Source of the DNA: Terana coerulea
Lineage: Eukaryota; Basidiomycota; Agaricomycetes; Polyporales; Phanerochaetaceae
Assembly (NCBI GenBank): GCA_024811115.1
Contig: JAKOGH010000690.1
Span: 496,001 to 560,000, forward strand
Length of the DNA: 64,000 nt
Direction of reading: 5' to 3'
Positions 1 through 13,756 of this stretch are shown here, piece after piece. The position numbers and the translations under genes are program-made. The notes beneath the pieces are model-generated. The model was given only the letters and a program-made list of their open reading frames with translations. It ran no database searches and had not been told where the DNA came from. Position 1 is the first letter of the stretch; each line of letters begins with the position of its first letter.

Positions 1-3000
1 TCAACACAGCTCGCGTTGGTTCTTCTTCCTCCCTCCCCACATCTATTGCCGCCTCTCCCATGCCGATCATTGTAGAGGATCTACCGATAGAGCCGAGAAC
101 CGCAGAAGATATCGCCCTCGAGAGTCGTCTTGACTACGTGAAGTGGCAGCATCAAGAGCAGCGCCGGATCTGGGAGTGGTATTTACGCAAGAATAAGGAC
201 GACTTCGACGTGGAGAAATACCAGTGCATCAGCTTATGGGTCTTCACACTCCCCATCGAAGAATATGGACTGCACCGAGCCTGCTTCCCGCCGGAGCTTC
301 ACTACATCATATTCTACGGCGACAATGACTGTACGCTGGGCCAGTTCATCGAGAAATCGGTGAGAGAGACCCGAGTCAAGTTTCTGGATCCGAAGGCGGT
401 CTGCGAAGGCAAAGGCTGCGGCCAATCCATTACTCGGCACTGCACGGTCTACGTCCATAACGAGACACGCCTTTTGTTGCTGCCGAACAGTGGGGCGGCC
501 AAGTTACGGACCTTCATGGATATCACGCACATGCCGCCCCCGACAGCATCATAACTTGGAGTGCTTGCCGGGTTTGTGGATCAGCAACACCCTTCATCCC
601 TGTCTCCGAAGAGATGCAGAGGTACTCATTTGCCAAATTCCTCGAGCTTCATTTCTATCCCGCAGACGTACAGCTGGTGCAAGGCGCAGGCTGTCACCAC
701 AACATCTACCAGCATCACGTCCGCTATTTTGCCAGTCAAGGCATGACCGTGCGTTTCCAGGCGGATCCCATCGTTCTCCACGAAATTGTCTACCCACCCA
801 TGCGTATCCGTGTCCAACCAGAGACTCAACTGGAGATCAAGAATAGGGATTTCGGACGGCTGCATCATAGGAATAACATGTGGTATTCCGCTCTCATTGA
901 CGATCTCAAGCTGATTAACATCGACGCGGCGACGGGAGACGAGGAAGCAGACGCTGTGCTCACGGCACAAATAAACTCTCTCATTCTGCGAGCCGAAGGA
1001 GAGAAGAACGAGGTTACCCGCTTCATCAATAAAGTGTACAAGGACTCCGCGCCGACAGATACGCTTATTCTTAACCAAGTTCGAGCGAAGCGACAGGATC
1101 TTATTGTCGCTTGGCAGCAAGACTTCGACCGGCTACCCAAGCCCCGAGTCACACAATTCTCGAACGACAAGAACGTGCGTCGACTATCTGCATTCGGGTC
1201 AATGCGCGCCATGTGGCCACGTAGACCAGAGTTGGACTATTTCAGTGGTCCTTCAGCCAATGTTTCTGAGGCTGAAGACTACCCTATGCCGACGCTGCGC
1301 CGAGGCACAGTCGATACGTTCGCCTCATCAGCCTCAGAGACATCTGAAACCGAGTCTATCGCTGGCGATCCTGTCACGACATCCGAAATCGAGCCGAGCC
1401 CAGTAACGGAAGGAACGACTGCTGAATCGTCTTCGGAGGTTCTACCGAAGTCGGATGAGAGCGACTCTACTATTGGCGCGCCTGCTGAAGGGAAATACGA
1501 CGAATGCGAGCCTTTTTCGCCTGAGACAGTAAGTCTGACGTCAGTTAATCGCTACTTCGACCGATGCTCAACACACCCACAGGACACAATGGCCATAAAC
1601 GAGCCCTTCTTTCCGCCAAACCCCTCCGAGATTGCTGGGCGTGCCGCCGCGCAGATTTCGAGGCTACCACGGCGCCCTTCGCAACACCCTAGCGTTGCTG
1701 AGCTGGTCAAGAAGTATCAAGAGTATCTGCCTCCTCAAGGAGTAGAGGAACTGGCTAAGACGGCTCTCTCGCCCACTCTGGGAGTAGAGGAGAGCGAGCA
1801 CGAGGTTCCCCGGTTGGTCAGCGCTCGTTCTCGCGTACGGAGCAAGACCAGGCCATTCTTGGCGAGGAAATCGTCGATGTCTGACTTTGAGCATAGCTAC
1901 GCAGCCAATATTGCTCCAAAGTACATAGCAAGAAGAACGAGCAACCAAGCAGGACCTGGCTCACGCATCCCGGGTCCCGTCAACTTTCCCTCTTCCTATG
2001 AGTCGAGATTGCCTTCTCGGCGCGGGTCGCCTGACAAACGCCCTACGTTCTCTCGTATGAACACGGATGCGACTGTCAGAGCTGGGCGCTACTCTCCTCC
2101 ACCTAGCAAGCAGCTAAGTACAGGTCCCTTTGTGCCGAAGAACAAGGGGAAGTCATCGTTACGAGCACCTCCGAAGGACAAGCCGATTGTCTCTCGCCCA
2201 GGTAGCAGCTCAGGACCGAAGGGTACGATGAAACGATCGAACCCCGTGGGTCCCAAGGTTTCCAATATAGCAAAGCACTTCGAGCGTATTAGTCGGGACA
2301 CGGAGCGTACTAATCGCCGCTATGCAGTCATCCGCGGTCGTAGGGCTCGACCTGTTGCTAATGCTCGAGCGAAGGTGGAGATTCTCGAAAGCATCAAGGA
2401 TGTCATGAAGGACGACGAAGAATCCGATAGCTCGGAAAACTCAAGCGAAGCAGATGATGAGGGTGGAGATGAGGACGAGGCGGGAGTTGGAGAGAAATCT
2501 CCACAGAGCTCCCATGTATCTCCGCCTCTCGTTGCCGCCATCCAAGGACCAGGAAGCCAGCTTCCCACCATCGGGGAAGGATCGCTATCAGCGCCTGAGC
2601 AAGAACCACCCGCTGCCGTTCCGGACGCGCCCAAGGAGGATGAGCTTGCGACAGCAAATGCACACCCAGACATTCGTATGATGCATTCCACTCCAGTATC
2701 GCCCGTAATGCCTCCTATTCCTATAACACCAGCAGCATCACCACCCGAGTTGGACGTTGCAGGACCGGCCGGCGAACGAACTTCGATCCTGAAGACCATT
2801 GCTCAATTTTGGCCCCAACAGACCCAGCCCGTACGTCCAAGTGACGGAGACGACCCGATGTCAGATCCCGAGCACATTTTCCGCGACTCCTCCATGGTGG
2901 TGAGAACCGATGAGCCAACCTCTATCATAGCGTTAGCCTTGAAGTAAGCGCAACCGCGTTATCTCGATCGTTTCATGAAACTCATTGTTGCATTGCAGCT

Positions 3001-4495
3001 CTCCACAATATCGAGACATGCTGATCAAGTCTCGTGCGGACAAACGTCAAACTCCGTGAACCCAAGCTAACGGACGGTAGCGGCGAGGTTTTCATGCCCG
3101 ATGACCGCTCCGTGGCTGAGTCTACGTCTACCTGGGGCGTGGTGAACATTGACTCCAATGAAGATGTCGACCCCACAGAAGAGCTGCGAGTTCCATCCTC
3201 AAAGTTCCCTTGGGCCATCAGTGAGATTTTCCCGCCGCAGCAGCTGTAACGTACTCACAGTATGCTCTTCAGCTTTCGAAAGTGGTGGTCTCACGATCAG
3301 CTGTACGGTTCTTTTCGCTGAGCAGTTCGACGCTCTTCGGCGGACGTACGATTGTGAGAAGAGTCTTATCGAGTCACTGGCCAGATGCGTTAAGTGGGAT
3401 GCAAGCGGCGGAAAGTCCGGGTCAGCTTTCCTGAAAACATTGGGTGAGAAAGAACACCATAATGTAATAGCGAATGTCTCACATCTGTCCGTAGACGACC
3501 GGTTCATTGCAAAGGAGCTCTCACGAGCGGAGCTACAGGCTATGGAGACATTTGCACCAGCCTACTTTGATTACATGTCGTCGGCCGTGGTAGCGCATGT
3601 AAGTCACACAATATGTTCATCCGCCGCCTGGCTTGTAACCGCATTATTTTAGCGACCTACGCTTCTCGCGAAGATATTCGGATGTTACAAAATCAGCTTT
3701 AGGAGGACGCAGAAGGACAGAAGTAGCAAGTCCAAGCCGACGCAAATGAACCTACTAGTCATGGAGAACCTTTTCTACGATCGCCGGTTCTCCAAGGTAA
3801 GGTTTTAGAGCCGGAGGGATATTAAATCGCTCACTAGACTTGTTTCTAGATATACGACCTCAAAGGCTCGACCAGGAATCGCCATGTACAGTCGACAGGT
3901 CGAGAGAACGAGGTGCTGCTGGACGAAAACTTGGTCGAGAGTACGTATCACAAGCCTAGCTATCTTCATGCACATGCTAAACCACATTCGCAGCCGCTCA
4001 TCTTGCACCGTTTTACCTTCGGGAGCATTCAAAGCGTGTCATCCGTGGGGCATTGTTTAATGACAGCAAGTTCTTGGCAGACATCAATGTCATGGACTAC
4101 TCTCTTGTTGTCGGTGTGGATAGCATGAAGAATGAGCTCGTTGTTGGCATAGTCGGTATGTACTAAGCTCATGCGCTCAAAGTGTGAATGACTTAACTCT
4201 TATCGCAGATTACATCCGGACGTATACGTGGGACAAGAAGCTGGAAAGCTGGGTGAAGGATACTACCTTCCTCGGTGGAGCCAACAAGGGAGAGCCCACA
4301 ATCATCGGACCTAAACAATATCGGCAGCGCTTCCTCAGTGCTATGGAAAGGTATTTCCCTCTGGTGAGATACAAAATAGCTGCGTTCTTAGTCTATGTGC
4401 TGACCCAACTCAAGGTCCCTGATCGGTGGATGAAACAACATGACGCTCCAGACGATGAAGGGAACAACCTTCTTGAGCTCTGGCCTGACTGGTAG
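1..4495 (+). CDS. FAB1: 1-phosphatidylinositol-3-phosphate 5-kinase, C-terminal part
   Basis: Makes PI(3,5)P2 from PI3P on endosome/vacuole membranes. The left edge cuts the gene: the frame is open from base 3 with no start, and about half of a normal Fab1 is missing. First comes the Cys-rich CCR region ([22 protein letters not shown], then WSACRVCG after an intron at 503-546), then a long Ser/Pro-rich linker, then the PIPK kinase domain from about 3270. Kinase motifs seen: [51 protein letters not shown] and [13 protein letters not shown], so it should be active. Introns: 503-546, 2944-2998, 3221-3260, 3444-3494, 3599-3652, 3797-3849, 3941-3993, 4156-4208, 4364-4414. Stop TAG. Near 3054 the frame changes by one base between DKRQT and REPKLTDG; removing one C restores it (a weak intron 3029-3080 is the alternative). 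Convergent with LTV1. Confidence 0.93.
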
Positions 4496-4651
4496 GCTGT
4501 GTATTGGACTGTCTCTTCGCTCCGGCCGAATAACTTATTTCTACGGATCTCACTTTTACTCTGTATCAATACCCGTAATCGCTGGCACACATTCTCCTAC
4601 TTTGCAAGCAGGCATATAGTCGTTGTACAAAAGCAGTTACGTCGCAGAATA

Positions 4652-6516
4652 TCACAACTTCCGCATTCTCGACTTCTCCTTGTCGGATAGTAGTTTCGTC
4701 TGCTGCTTGATCGCCGAAGAGAACTGCTCCTTGTTAGCTTTCTTTTCTACGCGACGCAATTGCTTCTCGGCCTTCACCGCTGCCTTGCGCGCCTTCTTGT
4801 CCTCTTTGTCCTCATTCCTTGGACGGGCTATGGTGTCACGGATGGCTGCACAATGCGAAGGTAAGTGCCTGCTCGATCATATGGAAGGCGGTTATACTCA
4901 CGTCCATCTTCATCACTTTCGTCTTCATCCTCGTCCTCTTCCGCGATAGTGTTGACCTGTTTACCTTTGCCGTGGCGTGAAGGAATTTTCTCCCCGTTGA
5001 CAGTCGGCAGGCCCGTCCTAGGATCAAGCTGGATTTTTGGGATGGGCTTATTCGTACGGGCACGAATCAACCGGGGATGGTTTTCCAGGTTGCTGTAAGT
5101 TGCTGCGCATAAGTGAGTACAGCACTCCTATGGCCAGCGGAATTGAAGGACATACTCAAGATAGTCTCGCAGTCCCATTTATCCTTTTCCTCGTCTAGGT
5201 CAACTGGCATGAGAATATCCTCGTCGCTCTGATGACCGTCTTCGACCCGAATCTTGGCTTCACCGAGCGCCTTCCGGAAGGTATCGAGTTTCTGCACAGA
5301 TGTCTCACCCGCCAGTACGGGCTTCATCTTACCTCCGACGATCTCGTAGTTCTCTAAGAACTCGTTCATCATATGGTCGAAGTCCTCACGAGACGTGATC
5401 AATTCTGGGGCATCGTCCGAGTCTGAGCCTTCGTCCTCAAAGTCCTCGTCGGACTCGTATTCTTTCTGAATCTGAAGGCACCTCAAAGTCAGCACACTAG
5501 TAGAATGAATGCAAATGGGACCTACCTGGTCAAATCGCTCATCCAGCGTAGTGAGTCCTTCGTTTCGGAACATAGATGAGCTGCTCATGCTGTATCCCGA
5601 CGCGTCGGACGCGCCTTTGCGCCGCTTCTTTCCACCGAGGACTGAAAATTGGGGAAGAGTACCAATCGTGTCGCCACCTTCCGAATATTCGTCGATATCG
5701 GATGCATGGTCGGCACCGGATCTCTTCTGTTCCAGCTTGAATCGAGCGAATCGAACCTCCCACCCTTCGTGCTCTGTCCCTCCTTCCACTTCGTCTACGT
5801 CTTCGCCGTACTGATCCTCTAGCTCCTTCTCAATACCTGCCTCTTCAAAGTCAAATTCTATATCCTGATCCCCTTCCAGTTCACCCCCTGCCACTAGCTC
5901 TCCAAAGAAATCGTCCTCAAGCTCCCCGTCCACGAACTCTTCGTCTTCCAGGGCTTCAAGCGTTTGTCTCAGATGAGGGTTCATATCCGGCTGAAAACCT
6001 GCGATCGACGAGGGCACTGCCTGCTGGGATTCATAATTCCGGGGTATTTCTTGGGAGGACGGTAGGGTCCCGGCAGGTAGGTCGACGAGGATGATAGATT
6101 CCTTCGCCTTTCCCTTTCCCCTCGAGCGTATAGGGGCTTCGATGAGTAGACTTTCTACACCCTCTTCGTGCAACCCAACAGGTTTCAAGTGTTTCATGTA
6201 GTCGTATTCTGTGTCATCAAAATAAACCCCATAACCCGCGGCCTCTCCGATATTTGCACGCTTCACATCGTGCTCTATATCGGATGGTGCCAGGGCCTGT
6301 TCAAGGTCTGCTCGAGTCTTGCCCTACATTTCGTTAAGCAGACATAAAACAGTTTGTGCAGTGCTATCTACTCGCCTTCCGGTCGTTGCCTCGTTCAATA
6401 GCTTTCAGCACATGTTGGCTAGCCTCGGCGTCATGAATGAGGGGGTCTCGCTGTGAACGGTGAACGAGCTGGAAGTGTTTTGCGCCGGGTTGCCTGAAGA
6501 TTGATTTTGGTGGCAT
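4652..6516 (-). CDS. LTV1: Low-temperature viability protein LTV1, 40S ribosome biogenesis factor
   Basis: Ltv1 binds pre-40S particles, helps place uS3 during head assembly, and supports export. The start ATG at 6514-6516 gives MPPKSIFRQPGAKHFQLVHR, the usual family N-terminus. Further on are YFDDTEYDYMKHLKP, long acidic tracts (for example EDEEFVDGELEDDFFGE), the LTSREDFDHMMNEF-type central block, WDCETIL, and YSNLENHPRLI near the C-terminus. The tail is Lys/Arg-rich and ends KSRMRKL before TGA. At least four short introns interrupt it, around 6320-6370, 5475-5525, 5100-5150 and 4850-4900; boundaries were read by eye. It shares a 140-bp gap with divergent TAF2 and ends 156 bp from FAB1, tail to tail. 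Confidence 0.93.
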
Positions 6517-6656
6517 GCTTAAGGATGCAGAACAGTAGACGGAAGCAGTGTAGGGGGCAGCCGAGAGCAGGTAGGTGCAATATAAACTTCAAGGTTAGCT
6601 TGACGGCGCTCAGCGAGGGTGGTCAAAAGTCGATCTGATGGGATTTCTTATTCAGG
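6517..6656. promoter_or_regulatory. Shared promoter gap between LTV1 and TAF2
   Basis: This is the 140 bp between the two divergent start codons, so both core promoters and 5' UTRs must lie here or in the first exons. I see no clear TATA box. A bidirectional housekeeping promoter is inferred from spacing alone. Confidence 0.5.
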
Positions 6657-9600
6657 ATGCCACGCTTACGTAAGGCATTCGCGTGAGTTGTGGGCAGCAC
6701 CGGTCACTCACAAGCAACTCGAGAGTGAGTCCCGCCGTCGTCCTCAGCGGCGAGCTCACCCCATTTTATTCCCTACCACCTCATCATCTTCCTCTTACTC
6801 GGCTCTTGCATATTACTGCCGCCTCTCGGATTCCTTCAAATCACTTAGTGGCGACATACACTCGGAAGTTGTAAACAGTAGGGCCGACCATGCAGAGGGA
6901 ACATACTCGTCGTGGATTCTCTATATACGTGTCATCTTCTATGTGCTTTGTGTCCGAGACAACTTACACTCGTCCGCGTTTCTACTAGTCACCAAAAGGT
7001 TGTTCTAGAGATTGACTTCTCTGGAAGTCTTTGGGTATGCTGCCGCAGATTGTCTCCGCAACTGTTCGCGATATTCACCCCGAACACTCGTAGGGCTACA
7101 CAGAACTTTCAGTGATACCCGAGAGCAAGGACCTGAAGAGCATCCACTTGAACTCTAGGCAATGCAGTGAGTACTGTTGTCTCCACATAAGCGTGATTCG
7201 GATTACTCATTTATGCAGCCATTCACTCCGTCACGGTTCAATCCGAACCTGCTGACTTTGTACACAACGACCCTTTGTCAAACGTTCACGTCTCCAAGCC
7301 CACAGAGCCACATTCGCATCTAGAGCTCAAGCGACAAGTCTACTCGGCTCTCTCGGAAGGCGACGAAGGAGAGCTCTCGATTGGAATCCCGAGGGATGCA
7401 ATCAGACAGTCCGGTCACGCGGTATCCGGAATCAGGAGCGAAGGTTGGTGGCTCTCTCTGTATCTCAACCAGATGTAAAGCATTCGCTGAACTCACTCGT
7501 CCCGACTGTCATAGCTGCCACCCCTGAGCCTCAGACACCAGGATTCCCTTCTCAACCCGTCCAATCAACCTTCGAATTTGCTCCTGTTCTAGTCAAGATC
7601 ACCTATAGTCTACGTAATCCCCCGGACGGAGTACAGTTTGTGCTACCTTCCGAAGCCTACCCATATGTGAGATATCAAAACTTGCGGCAGTTGCTTACTG
7701 TCTGACTTCGTGTGTTAGCGAGTACCGCACGTGTACACGACTCCATCTTCTGCGGACGCCGCAAGATGCTGGGTGCCATGTATTGACAATCTATGGGCGA
7801 AGTCCACTTGGGAGTTTGAGTTCGTTGTCCCAAGACATCTGGAACAGGTAGATGATGATCTGGATTTGGACGACGACGAGGACCCTCAGGAGAGCGAGTA
7901 TCCTACTGTAGTTGTGTGTAGCGGTGACCTTATAGAGCAGGTATGGAGGCCTAAGTCACTGCGTTGTCTCGCTCTCACACCGGCATTAGATCTCGCATCC
8001 ACACAACTCAGGGAAGACTATTTTCTTGTTCACCCAAACCTCCTTGACGTCTGCGCAGCACATAGCGTGGGCGGCAGGCCCCTTCCATGTCCACCCAATT
8101 GCGGCGGATCTTTCGTCTGCGGAGGACATGTCCGGCTCCTCACAGCCCTTGATGCATGCGTTCTGCCTCCCCGGACAAGAACACCAACTCGCCACATCAA
8201 CTTCATTCATGCGATCTGCTATGAGCTTCTATTCCTCTGAATTTGGCTCCTACCCATTCGGTTCATACAAGATGGTATTCGTGGATGAGCTGCCCACGCA
8301 GAGGTTCGACGCTGCAACATTCTCCATCGTGACGACAGACCTCCTTCATGGTGATGACGCTATTGATCAGGTCTACGAGACGAGGCTTTGCTTGAGCCAT
8401 GCCTTGGCATGCCAGTGGATGGGTGTGAACATACAACAGAAGTCCTGGTCGGATACGTGGCTCGTCAACGGTCTTGGGTTGTACATCACGGGCCTATTCA
8501 TGCGCAAGCTACTAGGACACAACGAGTACCGGTTTAGGCTGAAGAAAGATATGGAACGAGTCGTCGAGAAGGACCAGGGCGGCATGACACCGATATGTCA
8601 ACCACAAGTCCTCGAGCCTCCGGATACCAATCAACTGGCCTTCATAAACCTTAAGGCTCCGTTAGTCCTGCACATCCTCGACCGACGGCTGGGGAAGTCC
8701 GGAACATCGCTGGGTTTGTCTCGAGTACTGCCGAAGGTCTTCCTATCAGCTATAAGTGGCGAGATGCCCGGCAACGCCCTGTCGACGCATGCTTTCCTCC
8801 GGATGTGCCGGAAGGTTAGCGGCATCGACCCAAGATCTTTCGCGGAACAGTGGATCTATGGGAGCGGTTGCCCGGCCTTTGGATTCTCTGCGAGCTTCAA
8901 TCGCAAAAAGATGGCTGTAGAGATACAAATGCGCCAAGAAGCCCCTGCGTACAAAGCCCATGAACATAGCGACATTGCTAAACTGATGTTCAAACCCGTT
9001 CCATTCTTTGAAGTACGTACATTTGTTCTTTGCTAGGAATTAGCTCTGACCTGTGTTGATTCTAGGGCCAAATGACAATACGCATTCACGAGGCCGACGG
9101 CACTCCGTACGAACATGTGCTAGATATTCGAAGTTCGTTCAAACGATACGAGGTACCTTTCAATACCAAGTACAAACGGGTTCGACGAAACACGAAGCGC
9201 TATCTCGCTAGACAGGCAGCAGCACAAGCTGCAGCCGAGGGCGACGCCGAAGCCGCAGCAGCCATGGACATGATTGATATGGGTTTCGGGCTTGAAGTTT
9301 GGGAGAAGGAGAAGGAGCGGGAAAACTGGAAGGTCGCCGACTGGACGGAGGAGGATGAGCAGAATATGTCTGGCCAGACGTACGAGTGGATACGCATCGA
9401 CGCTGACTTCGAGTGGATCGCTTCCATTGCCTTTGACCAGAAGGATTACATGTGGGTATCTCAGTTGCAGAGGGACCGGGATGTGGTAGCTCAATACGAG
9501 GTATGTGATGTAACATCATCTTACTGCCAGTGCCTAAACATTGCGAAGGCGATATGTGTTCTCGCGAAGACGCCGAACTCCATCATTTCCAGTACTTTTA

Positions 9601-12600
9601 CGAAGACTGTTCTGGTGTCAAACTACTTCTTCCGGATACGCTGTGAGGCTGCGAAGGCGCTTGTCACTGTGAGTGCAGTCTCATGGACCTTAATCATGGC
9701 CTGCTTAACATATTCCCAACGCAGTGTGCTTCCCAGCGGATGGAATGGCTGGGCTTATTCCACCTGTTCAAACTTTTCCTCCGATACTGTTATGAGCCCG
9801 AGGATCTCAATCAAGATCTTTTCCGGCACAAGTACGTACCAAGGCCCAATGACTTCGGTGACTTCGCAGAATACTTCGTGCGCAAGGTTGGTATCTTTCA
9901 CCCTCCTGTGCACAGCACGGGATTCACTCGGATTTCCACAGAGCTTGCTACAAGCCATTTCCCAAGTTCGGTTCGAGAACGGCAAGACGCCGCCTGCTGT
10001 ACGAAGGTTCCTCATTGATCAGTTGAAGTTCAACGACAATGCCTCCAATCCTGTAAGATGCATTGATTTGCAATGCCACGCATTCGCTAATTCTTTGTAG
10101 TATTCGGATGCTCTGTACATATGCACGACCATCTCCGCTTTAGCTTGCGCGATGGTATCTACCGTTCCGCCCGAGCGAGGTGAATTTGTCACATCCGACA
10201 CGCAACCAATCCTGGACGAAGAGGATGCTCGAATTCTGAAAGACGCACTTACGGAAATCGATAGGTACAGTAGCATGGATCGGCTGATACCCTCGGCGCA
10301 CAATGTCGTCTCACTCGCTACTATCGAAGTAAGGCATCTACGATTTTGCGAGCTCTGTAAATGCCTTGGCTCACACCGCTGTAGTTTCATTATTTACTCA
10401 CCGTCGCTAATCTGGAGCCTTACCACCACACCTCCCTGATCCCCCTGACAAGGTGCGCATAGTCCCTGTAGCATGACATACCAGGTCGCTCAGTTTATTC
10501 CACGTATTATCCAGGGAGGGGAACTACACTCAAGTACGCATGGCGGCTTTCGATGCATTGCTCCTCACGAGGTGGTACACGCCGAAAGTCATGGAATACG
10601 TGCTGGCCGTCATGCTTCATGACTCTTCTCGGGTCATTCGTCGACACGTCGCTCGTAACGCTTGCCAGAGCATCGCCCTTCTCGTACATATGGGCGAATT
10701 GGATAACACCAAGAAATCCAAGTCTATTCTTCTGGAAGAAGACGGCGTCAAGGGAGAAAACAAGCTGGAAAGCCAAAAAGCGACGTGGACATGATGATAA
10801 GAGCCCTCAGAAAGGACAGTGACATCGGCAAGAACCAGAAGTTCCGAGAATTAGTGATGCCCATGCTTATGTGAGTGTGACTTGTTATTGAATGGCCCGA
10901 AACTACTTGGATACCTTGCTGACTCTAACATAGGTCTCCTGAGCTCGACAGTGAAGTGCGATGGTGCCTACTCAAGCTCGCCGACCTTCTCATACGTGGA
11001 ACCACCGAGCAACCTCCAAAGGTCACCATCCACCTTCCCCCGACGCCAGTTGTCGAGGCTCCTCCCCCAATCCCTGCGGTCAAGGTCGCCATTAAACCTC
11101 AGCGGTCGTTGTCTATCAAGACGCCTCTACCCGACATGAAGAGCCCTGTGACGCCCATGGCGGGGACACCGAAGTTGAAGTTGCCCGGAACGGGTACGCG
11201 AATCAACGTCTCCGTCCGCGGACCCGACGTAGCGACCCCTCGGCCGGACGGCAAGAAGGCAACAAACGGTGGCTTCGCTGTCCCCAAGCCCCCTGCGCCG
11301 AAGAAGACAGAGGTGAAACAGGTTCAGAGGAACGTGCCGAAGGCTCAGTCTGGTGGCATGACTACCCAGGACGTGGTGGGATGCCGTGCGACACTCAAGA
11401 AATTGGTTGCACACAAGTCTGCTCCGCTGTTCAGGCAACCAGTTGACCCTGTGCGAGATCGCGCACCTGAGTAAGTACCCACGCTGAAGACTTGGACAGC
11501 CTGATTAATCTGGTTCTAGTTACATGCAAGTCATCCGAAATCCAATGGATCTGTCGACGATGGGAGTCAAGCTGGACCAGGGGATTTACAAAGATCGAGG
11601 CGCTTTTGAGCAAGACTTCCGTCTCATGATCCATAACGCGAAGTTGTACAACGTACCTAAGAGCTATGCTTATGACGAGGCCTCCAAGCTCGAGGCTTAC
11701 TTCGAGAAAGGTATTTTACTTTCACCTGTGCCTTTCCTGAGACTTATTTCCGCTTAGAATGGGCAAGGATGAACAAGACTCTGGAAGCGAAGGCGGCGAC
11801 GCGAAAACCCGAGCCTGTTGCGCCTGCCACCCCGGTCGTTAGGATTCAACCACCGGTCAAGGCCCCAGAAACACCAGCAACCCCGACCCCTGCGCCGACG
11901 CGGCCTGTCATCAAGCTCAAGGTCGGCGGTATCAAGCTCAACGGTTCCCCTGCACCCAGTCCTGCGCCTACCCCGGCGCCAGCACCAGCCATTGAGACGC
12001 CGAAGATATCCTTGAAACCCCCCAAGGCAAAGAAGGCGAAGGAGGCGAAGCCTACACCGCTGGCAACGTCCACGGTGGCGGAATCTTACTTCGACGATCG
12101 CGACGCTGACTACGACTTGCTCGCGGAAGTCATAGCCATCGAGGAGGAGAAAAAGGAGGAGCGCAAGAACCGTGGCAGGTCGGAAGACAGGCCAAAGGAG
12201 AAGGAGAAGGAGAAGCCCAAAGAGCGAGTTAGGGCGAAGGCGCGAGAGTCTGTGGATAGGGAGCGAGAGCGCGAAGCTCCGAAGGAGAAGCAGGCATTGC
12301 CGAAGGTCATCATTGGCAAGCGCAAGAAGATGACACCCTTGGGCGATGATGACGAGGACGAGATGCTGGCACTTGCCACTCCGGCCAAGAAGATATCGGC
12401 GGCGCCGTCACCAGCTCCTCCTCCTGTTGCAGGACCCTCCACCTCATCGGCGCCACCGTCTGAACGAGGCAGCGCGAAGCCGTCCCGTGCTCCCACGCCG
12501 GTCACTGCGCCCGCTGCACGAAACGGCGTCGCGAAGGAGAACAAGCCTAAAGCGGAGAAGGTCGAGAAGCCCACAGTGCCTAAGATCTCAATCAAAGGCA

Positions 12601-13505
12601 AGGAGCGAGAGGTTGCCAGTCCTGCACCCGTAGCCAAGCCTAAGAAGCCGTCTCCGCCGCAGGCGACCGTAACGCCTCTCAACGATAGGAAATGCAAGGA
12701 TATATTGCGTACCCTGACCAGACTTCCCGAAGCTGCGATCTTCTTGCAACCCGTTGACCCTGTGCGGGATGGTTGTCCAACGTAGGTTACAGCTACTGTC
12801 TATTCCATGGACGTCCTGACAGTCTCTATGCAGATACTACGAGGAGATCAAGAACCCGATGGACTTCGGCACGATAGGGGCAAAGCTAACGCAAGGCGAA
12901 TACTCAACCATGGAAGACTTCGCTCGGGACATGGAGCTCATCCTGTCTAACTGCCGACAGTTCAACCCGCCCACAACCTATCCTACTAACTGTGCCGACA
13001 CCATTGAGAAAGTCTGGAAGCCACTCTGGGCTAAGGCTGTGCAGAAGAGGCTTCCACCGCAGGAGAAGAAGAGTCTGCAAAGCCTCATGAATAAGCTCGT
13101 CGCAGATCCAATGTGCGTCTCGCTGTGTGGCTGTCCAGAGACCAGAACGCTGACATGATGGTTAGCTCGTTTGTATTCCGCGAGCCTGTGGATCCGGTCC
13201 TGTTGCAGATCCCGACTTACTTCGATGTCATCCCAAGGAAGAACGCACGAGATCTGAGGACTATACGATCGAAGCTCGACACGGACAAGTATGACTCCAT
13301 CGACGCTTGGGAAGCCGACATGGACCTTATGATCGACAACGCGATAATGTTCAACACGACCGAGTCCGAGGTCGGCATTATCGCTGCTCAAGTCAAGGAT
13401 AAGTACAAGGACATGGTTGCCGGAGCGAGAGGGAATGTTAGTTCCAAGAGGAAGGGGTCGGAGAAGGGAACACCTCAGCCGACGAAGAAGGTGAGGCTGG
13501 GGTGA
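6657..13505 (+). CDS. TAF2: TFIID subunit 2 with three C-terminal bromodomains
   Basis: Scaffold subunit of TFIID that contacts the initiator. Exon 1 is 26 nt (MPRLRKAF...), then a 306-nt intron (6683-6988) leads to HQKVVLEIDFSGSLW. An M1-aminopeptidase-like fold follows; the zinc motif HExxH is replaced (SHALACQWMGV, about 8398-8425), so it cannot be a peptidase, as in all TAF2. A HEAT-like region follows (ENYFF-like VSNYFFRIRCEAAKALVT, FHLFKLFLRYCYEPEDLNQD). After a Pro/Lys-rich linker come three bromodomains, each opening with PVDPV and keeping the acetyl-lysine Asn: about 11435-11765 (HNAKLYN), 12740-13040 (CRQFNP), 13165-13400 (AIMFN). Stop TGA; about 1,900 residues estimated. At 10775-10779 (A5) the frame slips; one more A restores SDVDMMIRALRKD. 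More than ten short introns. Confidence 0.92.
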
Positions 13506-13756
13506 AGCACCCGTCGCGTTACTGTTATCATACATACTGTACCTTGTCGTGTCTCTGTTATTTGCTGTGTGTGCTGCATATTCCACCGATTTTCGAACTA
13601 TCGAACTTGTTACCGCCTTTTCGTTCTTCAGGAGTGGCCAAGAACAGAGGTTGCTGCATGCCAAGCACTGACATCATCTCGAAGATCGTCCGCTCATCTG
13701 AGTTTTGGTCGATATAACGCTATGGTCGATGGATACTCTCTTCTTTACGACCCACC

